Shown here piece after piece: positions 35,730 to 44,061 of a stretch of 64,000 nt of DNA. Made by a program: the position numbers and the translations under genes. The notes beneath the pieces are model-generated. The model made no database searches. It was not told the DNA's origin and worked only from the letters and a program-made list of their open reading frames with translations. The stretch spans positions 334,963-398,962 of the forward strand of contig NZ_KB849627.1 in assembly GCF_000368685.1 (NCBI RefSeq). The letters run 5' to 3'. This DNA comes from Acinetobacter baylyi DSM 14961 = CIP 107474. Lineage in GTDB: Bacteria > Pseudomonadota > Gammaproteobacteria > Pseudomonadales > Moraxellaceae. The first letter of the stretch is position 1. The number at the start of each line of letters is the position of its first letter.

Positions 35730-37199
35730 CTACAGCACAATGCCTGGTGATAATTTTTCTGGCAGACTCAACTGCTCACTCTCTAAAGAAGCCATCGGCC
35801 ACGCACAATAATCCGCAGCATAAAAAGCATTCGCACGATGGTTTCCAGATGCTCCGACACCACCAAAAGGTGCGGCACTAGACGCACCTGTTAAAGGCTT
35901 GTTCCAATTGACAATTCCTGCACGTGCCTCGATCAACATACGCTCAAATAATGCTCGTTTTGGTGAAACCAAACCAACAGATAAGCCAAAACGTGTGCTA
36001 TTGGCCAGTTTCAATGCTTCATCAAAATCGTCATAACGATAAATACAGGTCAATGGTCCAAAATATTCTTCATCTGGGATATCTGGCACAGCCGTTACAT
36101 CTAAAATGGCAGGCGAAACTAATGCGCTATTTTCACGTAGTTGTTTCATTTCCAAGAGACTACGCGCCCCTAAATCAATCAGATTTTGTTGAGCTTTTAA
36201 TAATGCTTCGGCAGCTTTGACTGAAATCACACCGCCCATGAAAGGTTGCGGTTCTGCATCCCAATCACCAATCACAAGATCACGAGCCACCTCAATAAAA
36301 CGCTGAATAAATGCATCGCCAGCTTGACCATTTTTAATGATTAAACGCCTTGCACAGGTACAACGCTGACCTGCCGAGATAAACGCAGACTGGATTGCAA
36401 GATGAACCACAGCATCGATATCATCTATATCCTCAATAATCAGTGCGTTGTTTCCGCCCATTTCCAAGGCCAGAATTTTTTCAGGTGCGCCAGCAAGCTG
36501 ACGATGTAACTGATAACCCGTAGATGCACTTCCAGTAAATAATACGCCATCAATGTGCTCCGATTGTGCCAGAGCAATCCCTGTCTCTCGGCTACCTTGT
36601 AGCAAATTCAACACAGCATTTGGTAATCCTGCCTGTTGCCAAAGTTTAACGGTTGCTTCAGCAGTCCACGGCGTCAGTTCACTGGGTTTAAACACAACAA
36701 CATTCCCTGCAATTAATGCAGGAACGATATGACCATTGGGTAAATGTCCTGGAAAATTATAAGGACCAAATACCGCCATCACCCCATGTGGACGATGCCT
36801 TAATGATGCTGCACCATCTGCCATTTCAGTTATGCTTTTACCTGTACGCTGATGATACGCACGAATGGAAATGGCCACCTTCGCCACCATTGACTGGACT
36901 TCTGTCAATGTTTCCCAAAGTGGTTTACTGGTTTCCTGACTAATAATCTTTGCTAAAGCTTCTTTATTTTGTTCGAGTAACAGCGCAAAACGTTCAATAA
37001 TTGCAATACGATTTGTTAGTGACGTTGTAGCCCATTGAGGAAAGGCTTGTCTTGCGGCCTCGCATGCCTGCTCAACTTGTTGCGCTGTAGCTTCATTTCC
37101 CTGCCATACCACCTGTTGTGAAACAGGGTTGCACGTATTCCAAGATTTGCCCTGTCCCTGCACCCAGTTTCCATCAATCCATAAATTTGCGTGTGACAT
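35730..37199 (-). CDS. astD: Succinylglutamate semialdehyde dehydrogenase
   Basis: NAD-dependent aldehyde dehydrogenase of 489 residues. Rossmann segment [14 protein letters not shown], general-base Glu in LEMGGNN, and catalytic Cys in GQRCTCARR are all present. Oxidises succinylglutamate semialdehyde to succinylglutamate. It lies two bases after astA and 25 bases before the astB start, within the astCADBE operon. Confidence 0.96.
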   Translation of the reverse strand: MSHANLWIDGNWVQGQGKSWNTCNPVSQQVVWQGNEATAQQVEQACEAARQAFPQWATTSLTNRIAIIERFALLLEQNKEALAKIISQETSKPLWETLTEVQSMVAKVAISIRAYHQRTGKSITEMADGAASLRHRPHGVMAVFGPYNFPGHLPNGHIVPALIAGNVVVFKPSELTPWTAEATVKLWQQAGLPNAVLNLLQGSRETGIALAQSEHIDGVLFTGSASTGYQLHRQLAGAPEKILALEMGGNNALIIEDIDDIDAVVHLAIQSAFISAGQRCTCARRLIIKNGQAGDAFIQRFIEVARDLVIGDWDAEPQPFMGGVISVKAAEALLKAQQNLIDLGARSLLEMKQLRENSALVSPAILDVTAVPDIPDEEYFGPLTCIYRYDDFDEALKLANSTRFGLSVGLVSPKRALFERMLIEARAGIVNWNKPLTGASSAAPFGGVGASGNHRANAFYAADYCAWPMASLESEQLSLPEKLSPGIVL

Positions 37200-37201
37200 G
37201 A

Positions 37202-38230
37202 TTATTGCTCCGTCGTATTTAATGGCAAAATACGAATTTTTTGTCCTTCTTCTACATTCAATAAGCTGGCCTGTTGATGACTCAACTCAATGTATTCGGC
37301 ATCAAGTGAAGAATGGATCAGAATTGCCCGATACTCTTGATAAGTATCATTGGCAACCAGATAAGGTGCTTCATCTTGCTGGGTTGAATTCGTCAGTTTA
37401 ATAGGTAAAAGTTGACTTTCCTTTACCGCTCTGAGATAACAGATTTCAGCTTCAAGCGTAGGGCCAGCATCAAAAATATCGACGTATCCTTGGTATCGTA
37501 GGCCTTCACTTTCTAGTACATGGCTGGCAGGTTTAGAATGTGGATGCACCGCCCCAATGACACCTTGCACATCTGCTGAAAGTAAATCCACATAGATTGG
37601 AAATCGTGGCATTAACTCTGCAATAAAAGCTTTTTGACCAACACCGCTCAAATAATCTGCAGTGGCAAAATCCATATTGAAAAACTGATAACCAATGGCA
37701 TCCCAAAATGGAGAACGCCCCGATTCATCTGAATAACCGCGCATTTCAGCGATGATTTTGGGCTGAAAAAATTCATGGAAAGCAGCAATGAATAAAAAAC
37801 GGATTTTTGATAAAAGTTTTCCATTCAGGTTTTTGCGATAAGCCTCATCTAAAAACAAAGTACATAATTCACTGCTCCCTGTCAGATCATTGCTTAAAAA
37901 AAGCGTATTGAGTGTTTTATAAACATTCAAATTTTTACACGCATGCACCTGCTTGCCGACATGATAATTATAAAATGGTTCGCTCAGACCAACAGCAACC
38001 TCAATGGCGCTCACCCCCACTACACGCTTATCTTCAATATCTTCAAGAACAAATAGATATCCTTGTTCACTTCGAGGGCATTCACCCAGCAAGGTTTTTC
38101 GTGTGCGTTCAATTCTGGAAAATAAGATTTCACGATTGGCTGGCAAAGAGGTTAAGCCGACGCCAGATTTCTCTGCCAAGATGAAGATATCATCCAGATC
38201 GCGGAACTCTGCATGTCTAACGATCAACAT
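37202..38230 (-). CDS. astA: Arginine N-succinyltransferase
   Basis: Commits arginine to the pathway by transfer of succinyl from succinyl-CoA. 342 residues from the ATG at 38230 ([13 protein letters not shown]); an in-frame upstream start at 38284 would run into astC. Conserved features are SGVGLTSLP at the start and the later [26 protein letters not shown]-like segment. The C-terminus is a normal length for a single-subunit enzyme, unlike AruF/AruG heterodimers. An AAGG-type site is upstream. Confidence 0.95.
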   Translation of the reverse strand: MLIVRHAEFRDLDDIFILAEKSGVGLTSLPANREILFSRIERTRKTLLGECPRSEQGYLFVLEDIEDKRVVGVSAIEVAVGLSEPFYNYHVGKQVHACKNLNVYKTLNTLFLSNDLTGSSELCTLFLDEAYRKNLNGKLLSKIRFLFIAAFHEFFQPKIIAEMRGYSDESGRSPFWDAIGYQFFNMDFATADYLSGVGQKAFIAELMPRFPIYVDLLSADVQGVIGAVHPHSKPASHVLESEGLRYQGYVDIFDAGPTLEAEICYLRAVKESQLLPIKLTNSTQQDEAPYLVANDTYQEYRAILIHSSLDAEYIELSHQQASLLNVEEGQKIRILPLNTTEQ

Positions 38231-38243
38231 AATGAGCGACCTT

Positions 38244-39455
38244 TTATTGATGTACAGCCACAAATTGAGACAGAGCTCGACCAAAGCGTTGTAAACCTTC
38301 TGAAATTTCTTGTTCAGAAATCACTAAAGAAGGTGTAAAACGCACTACATTTGGCCCAGCAATCAAGGCAAGAAGCCCTTCGGCACCTGCTAATGTGACA
38401 ATGTCTTTTGCTTTACCTGCATATTCAGGTCTGAGTACACAGCCTAGCAATAGACCTTGCCCACGAATTTCCTGAAATACAGCATAGGTATGATTGAGTT
38501 GCTCAAGTTCATCAATAAACTGCTGTGAACGTTGTTTGACACCATCTAAAACATCGGCCGTGTTAATAAAATTGAAGACAGCCCCAGCAACCGCACAGGC
38601 CAGAGGATTACCTCCATAGGTTGTACCATGGTCACCCACCACAAACACATTGGCATATTGATCTGTCGTGATCATGGCGCCAATAGGAAAACCACCACCC
38701 AATGCTTTGGCAGTCGTCAAAATATCGGGGACAACACCCGTATTCATATAGGCATACAATGCACCTGTACGTCCTACGCCAGTTTGAACTTCATCAAAAA
38801 TTAATACCGCACCTGTTTCATCACACAAACGACGCAAACCTTTTAAAAACTCAAGATCGGCTGGAAGGACACCACCCTCGCCCTGAATCGGTTCCACAAT
38901 CACAGCGCAGGTTTGATCATCAATCACTGCCGCCGCTGCATTTAAATCATTGAATGCCACATGTTCAATCCCTGCGGGTAAAGGGGCAAAATCTTGAGAA
39001 TATTTTGGCTGTCCGCCTGCGGTTACGGTAAATAACGTACGGCCATGAAAGGCATTATTAAAAGCCACGATTTTACTTTTATTTTTAGATAGCCCAATCT
39101 TGCGCGCTAACTTAAGCGCAGCCTCATTTGCCTCGGCGCCTGAATTACAGAAAAATACCTTATCGGCAAAAGTGTGATCGACCAATTGTTTCGCCAAAGC
39201 CAACACAGGTTCATTGGTATAACCGTTACCAATGTGCCAAAGTTTTTGACCTTGTTCGATTAAAGCATTGACCGCAATAGGATGTGCATGACCTAAAGCA
39301 TTGACTGCAATCCCCCCCGCAAAATCGATATATTCTTTGTCGTCCTGATCCCAAAGACGAGAACCTTGGCCACGTACAGGAATGAATTGAGCTGGTGCAA
39401 ATACTGGCACCATAAATTGATTAAAGTCCTGACGATTCAGATGATGTATGCTCAT
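38244..39455 (-). CDS. astC: Succinylornithine/acetylornithine transaminase
   Basis: PLP aminotransferase class III, 403 residues. The Schiff-base Lys is in [13 protein letters not shown]; other motifs are [18 protein letters not shown] and [12 protein letters not shown]. The start at 39455 ([11 protein letters not shown]) has GAGG five bases upstream. First gene of the ast operon. The sequence also fits ArgD (acetylornithine aminotransferase); position decides for AstC, though such enzymes can do both. Confidence 0.93.
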   Translation of the reverse strand: MSIHHLNRQDFNQFMVPVFAPAQFIPVRGQGSRLWDQDDKEYIDFAGGIAVNALGHAHPIAVNALIEQGQKLWHIGNGYTNEPVLALAKQLVDHTFADKVFFCNSGAEANEAALKLARKIGLSKNKSKIVAFNNAFHGRTLFTVTAGGQPKYSQDFAPLPAGIEHVAFNDLNAAAAVIDDQTCAVIVEPIQGEGGVLPADLEFLKGLRRLCDETGAVLIFDEVQTGVGRTGALYAYMNTGVVPDILTTAKALGGGFPIGAMITTDQYANVFVVGDHGTTYGGNPLACAVAGAVFNFINTADVLDGVKQRSQQFIDELEQLNHTYAVFQEIRGQGLLLGCVLRPEYAGKAKDIVTLAGAEGLLALIAGPNVVRFTPSLVISEQEISEGLQRFGRALSQFVAVHQ

Positions 39456-39593
39456 GATGCCCTCGTAATCCAATTTGGTCTGTTACGTGTTCTTTGATAT
39501 TGACTAGTATGAAAAATCAATTTGATTTAAAAAAGTTGTTATTATGATTAAATTGATACAATATTAGACACATTGAATAGCGATTAAATCAAA

Positions 39594-40016
39594 ATGAATG
39601 ATACAGATAGCCAAATTTTGGGTTTACTACGAGATAATGCACGCATGTCGGTGACTGATCTGGCAGCCAAGGTCAAAGTATCACGGGCAACGATTCAGAA
39701 GCGAATCGAATACATGGAGAATCAAGGCATTATTACTGGCTATACCGTCAGAATAAAACCGAATTCTGAACAAAACATGATTCGTGCCTGGATGAATATT
39801 ATGGTAGAGGGAAATAAAGCCAGTGCGGTGATTCGAGAATTGAGAATTGACCCTGCTGTGCATACGCTGCATACCACCAATGGCAAATGGGATCTTCTGG
39901 TTGAATTAAAATCTGAAAATTTGGCGAGTTTTGACAAGATATTAGAGAGAATCCGAACCATTAACGGAATTTATAATACTGAAACAAGTATTTTACTATC
40001 GACCTATAAGGCGTGA
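39594..40016 (+). CDS. Lrp/AsnC-family transcriptional regulator
   Basis: 140 residues: an N-terminal winged helix (DTDSQILGLLRDNARMSVTDLAAKVKVSRATIQKRIEYME) and a C-terminal RAM ligand-binding domain (HTLHTTNGKWDLLVELKSENLASFDKIL). It is divergent from astC across 138 bases. Likely effector is arginine or a related amino acid, and likely target the ast operon. The intervening DNA is A/T-rich with repeated TTGAT-type motifs, consistent with Lrp sites. Confidence 0.93.
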   Translation: MNDTDSQILGLLRDNARMSVTDLAAKVKVSRATIQKRIEYMENQGIITGYTVRIKPNSEQNMIRAWMNIMVEGNKASAVIRELRIDPAVHTLHTTNGKWDLLVELKSENLASFDKILERIRTINGIYNTETSILLSTYKA

Positions 40017-40100
40017 TTTGGTCTATATGACTTTCAGAAATTGATGAAGTATCAATCAATTGAATTTAAATAGCATACTTGGTTACGCAACTGAAATGTT

Positions 40101-40136
40101 AAAAGATCACGACCAGAATTTGATCTGATCGTGATC
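40101..40136 (-). terminator. Terminator of the cyanophycin operon
   Basis: The stem GATCACGA / TCGTGATC is extended by CAGA/TCTG around an ATTTGA loop. On the minus strand it is followed by TTTT. It ends the operon just past cphZ. Confidence 0.75.
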
Positions 40137-40148
40137 CCAGCGGTAGAT

Positions 40149-41300
40149 TTATTCAGTCAATAAAAATCCTTTCCGTTCAGGCAAAGGTTCTTTACCTGCA
40201 ATTTTCCCAATCACTTTATTCGGATAAGCATAGGTCTGACTATGGCGCGCAAAAAGTACGCCATCTGTGTGTGCCAGAATATCAACGGTTTCTCCAATCG
40301 GATCAACAATACTGACCACTTTATCACCAGACCGTACAAAATCACCCAATCGATTGTGATACACGATTAATCCTTGACACGGCGCTTTGAGTTGCTGCAT
40401 GGCTTCGAGTAATGTTCCCTCACAAGCGAGTTGAGGAAGCTCGCCCACATGAACATCTTCAATAAAACCACGCCGTATCAGAATTCTAAATAAAGCTTCA
40501 GCTTGATCCTGAGCAAGACGTAAATCGACTTCATCATTGCTGCCGAGTTCAAATGTGGCAGACTGACAGGCCAGTGGGATTGGATAATCTGGAAATGCTC
40601 TAGACAGGTTCATCCACGGTGCACTACATGCTTCATCAAATGGATGACCTCCAGATTCTTCGGCAAGCAATACCGCACGTGCATCAATTTCAGCCGCCAC
40701 ATCATGCATTGCTGGCCAGAGCGGTGTCAGCGTATACATATGACATTGCGCTTGGTTATCTGCATGTAAATCCAGTACTAAATCTGCATCACAGGATTCA
40801 CTGATTAGCTTGTGCCTTAACACATCTACCGCTTGTTCTGGCTTTAACTCAGACAATGCGCTGCGCATTGTTTTTCGAATGACATCGATATTGTGTTCGG
40901 CATTCTCGGTCAGTTGTCCATCAAGCTTTTCAACTGTTAATTGACACAAGTCTGGATAGTCGCGATTAAAATTAGTACCAGTTTGATGATCAAAGCGCCC
41001 AAGCAAGAAGCCATCTTTCCATTGGCTTAAACCAATTGGATTGGCTTGGGGAATAATCACAATTTCGCCTTTAATCCGATTACGTCTGGCTGCCTCATCC
41101 AGTAAATCTCTCAGATACTTTAATGCCAACATACCTGGAAATTCATCCGCATGCAGACCTGCCTGCAAATAAGCCTTTGGCGCCGAATTTTCTTGACCAT
41201 AACGAAATATGGTCACTTGCCTTTGAATACCATCTTGGTCCGCAGGTAACAGAAAATTCTCACAAGCACTTGTCTGAGCCTGAGCACTTTCTTTAACCAT
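40149..41300 (-). CDS. cphZ: Cyanophycin dipeptide hydrolase CphZ (AstE/aspartoacylase family)
   Basis: 383-residue zinc hydrolase of the succinylglutamate desuccinylase/aspartoacylase family. Zinc ligands appear in QAGLHADEFPG (His, Glu) and LDLHADNQ (His), the general base in FELGSNDEVD. From published work on CphZ and the P. aeruginosa AotO homologue, members next to cph genes split beta-Asp-Arg, the cyanophycinase product, into Asp and Arg. Position here, last in the cyanophycin operon, matches. The alternative is a true desuccinylase, less likely because astE is nearby and intact. It lies 17 bases after the PIN-like gene. Confidence 0.85.
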   Translation of the reverse strand: MVKESAQAQTSACENFLLPADQDGIQRQVTIFRYGQENSAPKAYLQAGLHADEFPGMLALKYLRDLLDEAARRNRIKGEIVIIPQANPIGLSQWKDGFLLGRFDHQTGTNFNRDYPDLCQLTVEKLDGQLTENAEHNIDVIRKTMRSALSELKPEQAVDVLRHKLISESCDADLVLDLHADNQAQCHMYTLTPLWPAMHDVAAEIDARAVLLAEESGGHPFDEACSAPWMNLSRAFPDYPIPLACQSATFELGSNDEVDLRLAQDQAEALFRILIRRGFIEDVHVGELPQLACEGTLLEAMQQLKAPCQGLIVYHNRLGDFVRSGDKVVSIVDPIGETVDILAHTDGVLFARHSQTYAYPNKVIGKIAGKEPLPERKGFLLTE

Positions 41301-41317
41301 ATGCTTTCACCATTTTT

Positions 41318-41809
41318 TCATATTGATTTATCTTGATCAGACTCTGGCACTTGTTCAACCTGTGCAGATTCTGGCATCGCATCTTCAGTTGCAACTGTTT
41401 CTGCGTCTACATCTATTGTATCTTCAGTCTCAATAATTGGGTCTTCTTCAAGCTCGGGCGCAGTATCCAGATCAAAAAGCGCGACCTCATAATATTCGGC
41501 ACATGCCTGATGCAAACTTTCACTTAAGCTTAAACCCTGCTGTGTGCTCTGAATCACGCCAGGTGCCAGTTTACCCACTGAAGGTAAATCACGCACATCG
41601 ACATAATAAGTGTATAAATAATCGGAAACTTGCTGCTCTAATTGTTCTGAATCTGCTTCAGTGTCTACAGCCGCCAATTGAGCAATTGCCTCAATCACTG
41701 CAAAATTAGAAGTGACCCACTTCCCACCTGCTTTCTGTGCTTGTATCAATTTACCAGTAGCAGTTTCGTTATTGACTAAGTCAGCGATTGTTTTTGCATT
41801 TAAATACAT
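41318..41809 (-). CDS. Small acidic protein with degenerate PIN-like domain, in cyanophycin operon
   Basis: 163 residues of unknown function. The first 115 have a PIN-domain look: MYLNAKTIADLV (PIN proteins have Asp where Asn4 is), WVTSNFAVIEAIAQLA (E40), LSLSESLHQACAEYYEVALFDLD (E97, D113). Two of the usual four acidic residues are altered (Asn4, Glu97 for Asp), so RNase activity is doubtful. Residues 116-163 are highly acidic and probably disordered. No antitoxin partner is adjacent. Fold is inferred from patterns only. It lies between the cyanophycinase and cphZ on one strand. Confidence 0.7.
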   Translation of the reverse strand: MYLNAKTIADLVNNETATGKLIQAQKAGGKWVTSNFAVIEAIAQLAAVDTEADSEQLEQQVSDYLYTYYVDVRDLPSVGKLAPGVIQSTQQGLSLSESLHQACAEYYEVALFDLDTAPELEEDPIIETEDTIDVDAETVATEDAMPESAQVEQVPESDQDKSI

Positions 41810-41858
41810 ATTTTACGACCTTATTAAATCATGATAATGGATGAGATCGTTGAAAACA

Positions 41859-44054
41859 TTAGCCACGACGATCCATGGTACTTGCCAGAGTTAAAGTTCC
41901 AGAGCCATCTTCATGCGCAGTAAATTCAATCGTGATTGAACCGCGTAAGTAAGTTTCGCCCCATGTTTCATTTCTTTCGTCATTACGACATTCATAAATG
42001 AGATCAATAATTAATTCGCGGAGTAAATTATTCGCCAAGTTAATCGTCTGTTTTCGATGAATCATTCCTTTTTCTAAATCAATCACATCACCTGGCTGTG
42101 CATAATGGATTTTCATTTCTGGTGATATAAACTCATCACTACTCGATCTCACTAATCTAGGATTAGTTTCAATCAGAACGACGCCTTTATCACCAATAAC
42201 CTCCAAGGTTTTATTGTCATTGGTTGCAATCAAGCCACTATCTTCACAAATGCCAAGACCATATTTGACACCTTCTTCAGCACAAGCGACCACTAACCGT
42301 CCTAAACGGCGTGAGTTTGCCAGATTTTGATCAATAATCGCTGTTCCAAATAAACCAAGACCTTCTTGTAACACCAGCCCTCTACGTCCTAAGTCAGAAG
42401 CGATGCCATATTTCAATGCCTCCCAAGAGCTCCCACCAGCCACCATGAAACCCGACATGGCAGATGCTGCGCCACCGATTGCAATAATAGGTTTACCTAC
42501 TGCCCATGCTGCTGTGATCACCTGCAATACGGGTGTGACTTCACTACGCATTAACAATGCCTCAATCAAACGAATCTGATTTCCGCCCGTAATCAGGATG
42601 GTCTGCATGCGTTGTAATCGATCGAGTACGTCTTGATCACGATTGACCTGATCAATATTGTCGATGGTGATATCAAAATATTCGGCATTCACGCCATAGC
42701 TTTCTAGCGCACGTATATACTCATATGCATCGCTACGTGGTGAAGCTGAAGCACATGCAATAATACCCACCGAACCCTGACAAATCTCTGCCATAGTTCG
42801 CATTAAAGAACTGGCACTACTGCGCACAGGATTCGCACCCAGTAAAATCATCCGTGCTTCACGGCCTACCGATAATCCATAATTGCGTGATAATGTTGCG
42901 CCCTGCCACGTGTCGATATTTTTTTGATCGACCATCTGCTCTTTTTTCAAAGAAGCAGTAAAGCCCAATGCAGTAATACGTGTTGCATTATTACGTACTG
43001 CAATCAACGATTGAGAGCTGATTTGTCTTTGTAACTCAACAATGGTCATCATTTGATGAATAGGTTCAACTGCACGTGCACTGTCGAAACAGTAAAAGGC
43101 TGGATCACCAAGCACTAATCTAGAAAGCAAGTCATATAAAGTATAAGCTCCAAAAACATTACGCACAGAGCATGAAGGCGCACGGTAAACAATGTCTTTT
43201 TCAGCGACTTCGACTTTGTCTTGTGCAACATGAACCATGCCTGTATCAAGATCAATCGAATCGCCATCATCCAAATAGCTAAACTGAATGTTTCTAATAT
43301 TCTGATGATCATCTATGCGGATGCCATCAGTATCAATAATAAAGACACCATATTCACCCGTGACCCATGCATGATCACCCATAACAAACAAGGCAGTATT
43401 TTCGTCAATGCCAAATCCATAACGTGTTTTGCTATTTAATAGCGCAATCAGTAAACGGCCAAAACGCCCACGCTTAATAAAATGCTGATCAACAATACCC
43501 TGTTTGAAAAAGTCTAGCCCCTGATCCAATAACAGACCAGCTTGATCTGGATCTGTAACCAATCCAAATGACGTTGCCTCCAGCGATGTACCTCCCACGA
43601 TCATCAGTGACGACATCATGGCGGCACCTGCACTTGATCCTGCAATCAAACCACCTTGCTGATGCAGCGATCTGAGTTTTTCTAACAGTGGTGTCGCCTT
43701 TCCTTGAGGTGCCAGTGCATCTGCAATGAAAATCTGGTTGCCACCTGTGAAGAATACGCTGCCATATTCTTCAAGTAATTGTAGGATATGCGGGTCATAA
43801 GCAACTGTTGCACAGTTCTCAACAGATAGAGGCACTAAAGTCACGTCAAAACCCCATTGTCGAAATATTTCAACAGTTTCAGGCCCAACCACTTCTGGCT
43901 CAGCAGAAGCAGTTGGAAAAACTAATATTTTACCTTTTGATAATTGATGCATCATCTGATAAATGTCTGCATTATTATCTTCTAAACGCCCACCGATAAT
44001 CGCCAGCTTGGGCTCATGGTTCATGGTGCTTAGTCGTTCCTGTGTGATAGACAT
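41859..44054 (-). CDS. cphB: Tandem-domain cyanophycinase, second domain degenerate
   Basis: 731 residues, over twice the length of classical CphB (about 270). Domain 1 (about 15-285) has an intact S51 triad: nucleophile S141 (GSSAGA), H191 (DQHF) and E218 (GIDENTA). Domain 2 (about 400-680) repeats the fold, but the nucleophile position is A529 (GGAASA) and the His is N577 (DQNL); only E604 is kept. Domain 2 should be inactive and may bind polymer or shape the dimer. Domain 1 should hydrolyse cyanophycin to beta-Asp-Arg. AAGAGG precedes the ATG at 44054 at a long spacing of 11. Confidence 0.9.
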   Translation of the reverse strand: MSITQERLSTMNHEPKLAIIGGRLEDNNADIYQMMHQLSKGKILVFPTASAEPEVVGPETVEIFRQWGFDVTLVPLSVENCATVAYDPHILQLLEEYGSVFFTGGNQIFIADALAPQGKATPLLEKLRSLHQQGGLIAGSSAGAAMMSSLMIVGGTSLEATSFGLVTDPDQAGLLLDQGLDFFKQGIVDQHFIKRGRFGRLLIALLNSKTRYGFGIDENTALFVMGDHAWVTGEYGVFIIDTDGIRIDDHQNIRNIQFSYLDDGDSIDLDTGMVHVAQDKVEVAEKDIVYRAPSCSVRNVFGAYTLYDLLSRLVLGDPAFYCFDSARAVEPIHQMMTIVELQRQISSQSLIAVRNNATRITALGFTASLKKEQMVDQKNIDTWQGATLSRNYGLSVGREARMILLGANPVRSSASSLMRTMAEICQGSVGIIACASASPRSDAYEYIRALESYGVNAEYFDITIDNIDQVNRDQDVLDRLQRMQTILITGGNQIRLIEALLMRSEVTPVLQVITAAWAVGKPIIAIGGAASAMSGFMVAGGSSWEALKYGIASDLGRRGLVLQEGLGLFGTAIIDQNLANSRRLGRLVVACAEEGVKYGLGICEDSGLIATNDNKTLEVIGDKGVVLIETNPRLVRSSSDEFISPEMKIHYAQPGDVIDLEKGMIHRKQTINLANNLLRELIIDLIYECRNDERNETWGETYLRGSITIEFTAHEDGSGTLTLASTMDRRG

Positions 44055-44061
44055 CTAAGCA

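Noticed and set aside
40149..41300. Annotating the second AstE-like protein as another succinylglutamate desuccinylase
   Set aside because: An intact astE lies in the ast operon; position next to cph genes and family knowledge favour CphZ.
41318..41809. Calling the PIN-like protein a VapC toxin
   Set aside because: Key Asp residues are changed, there is no antitoxin gene beside it, and it is embedded in a metabolic operon.
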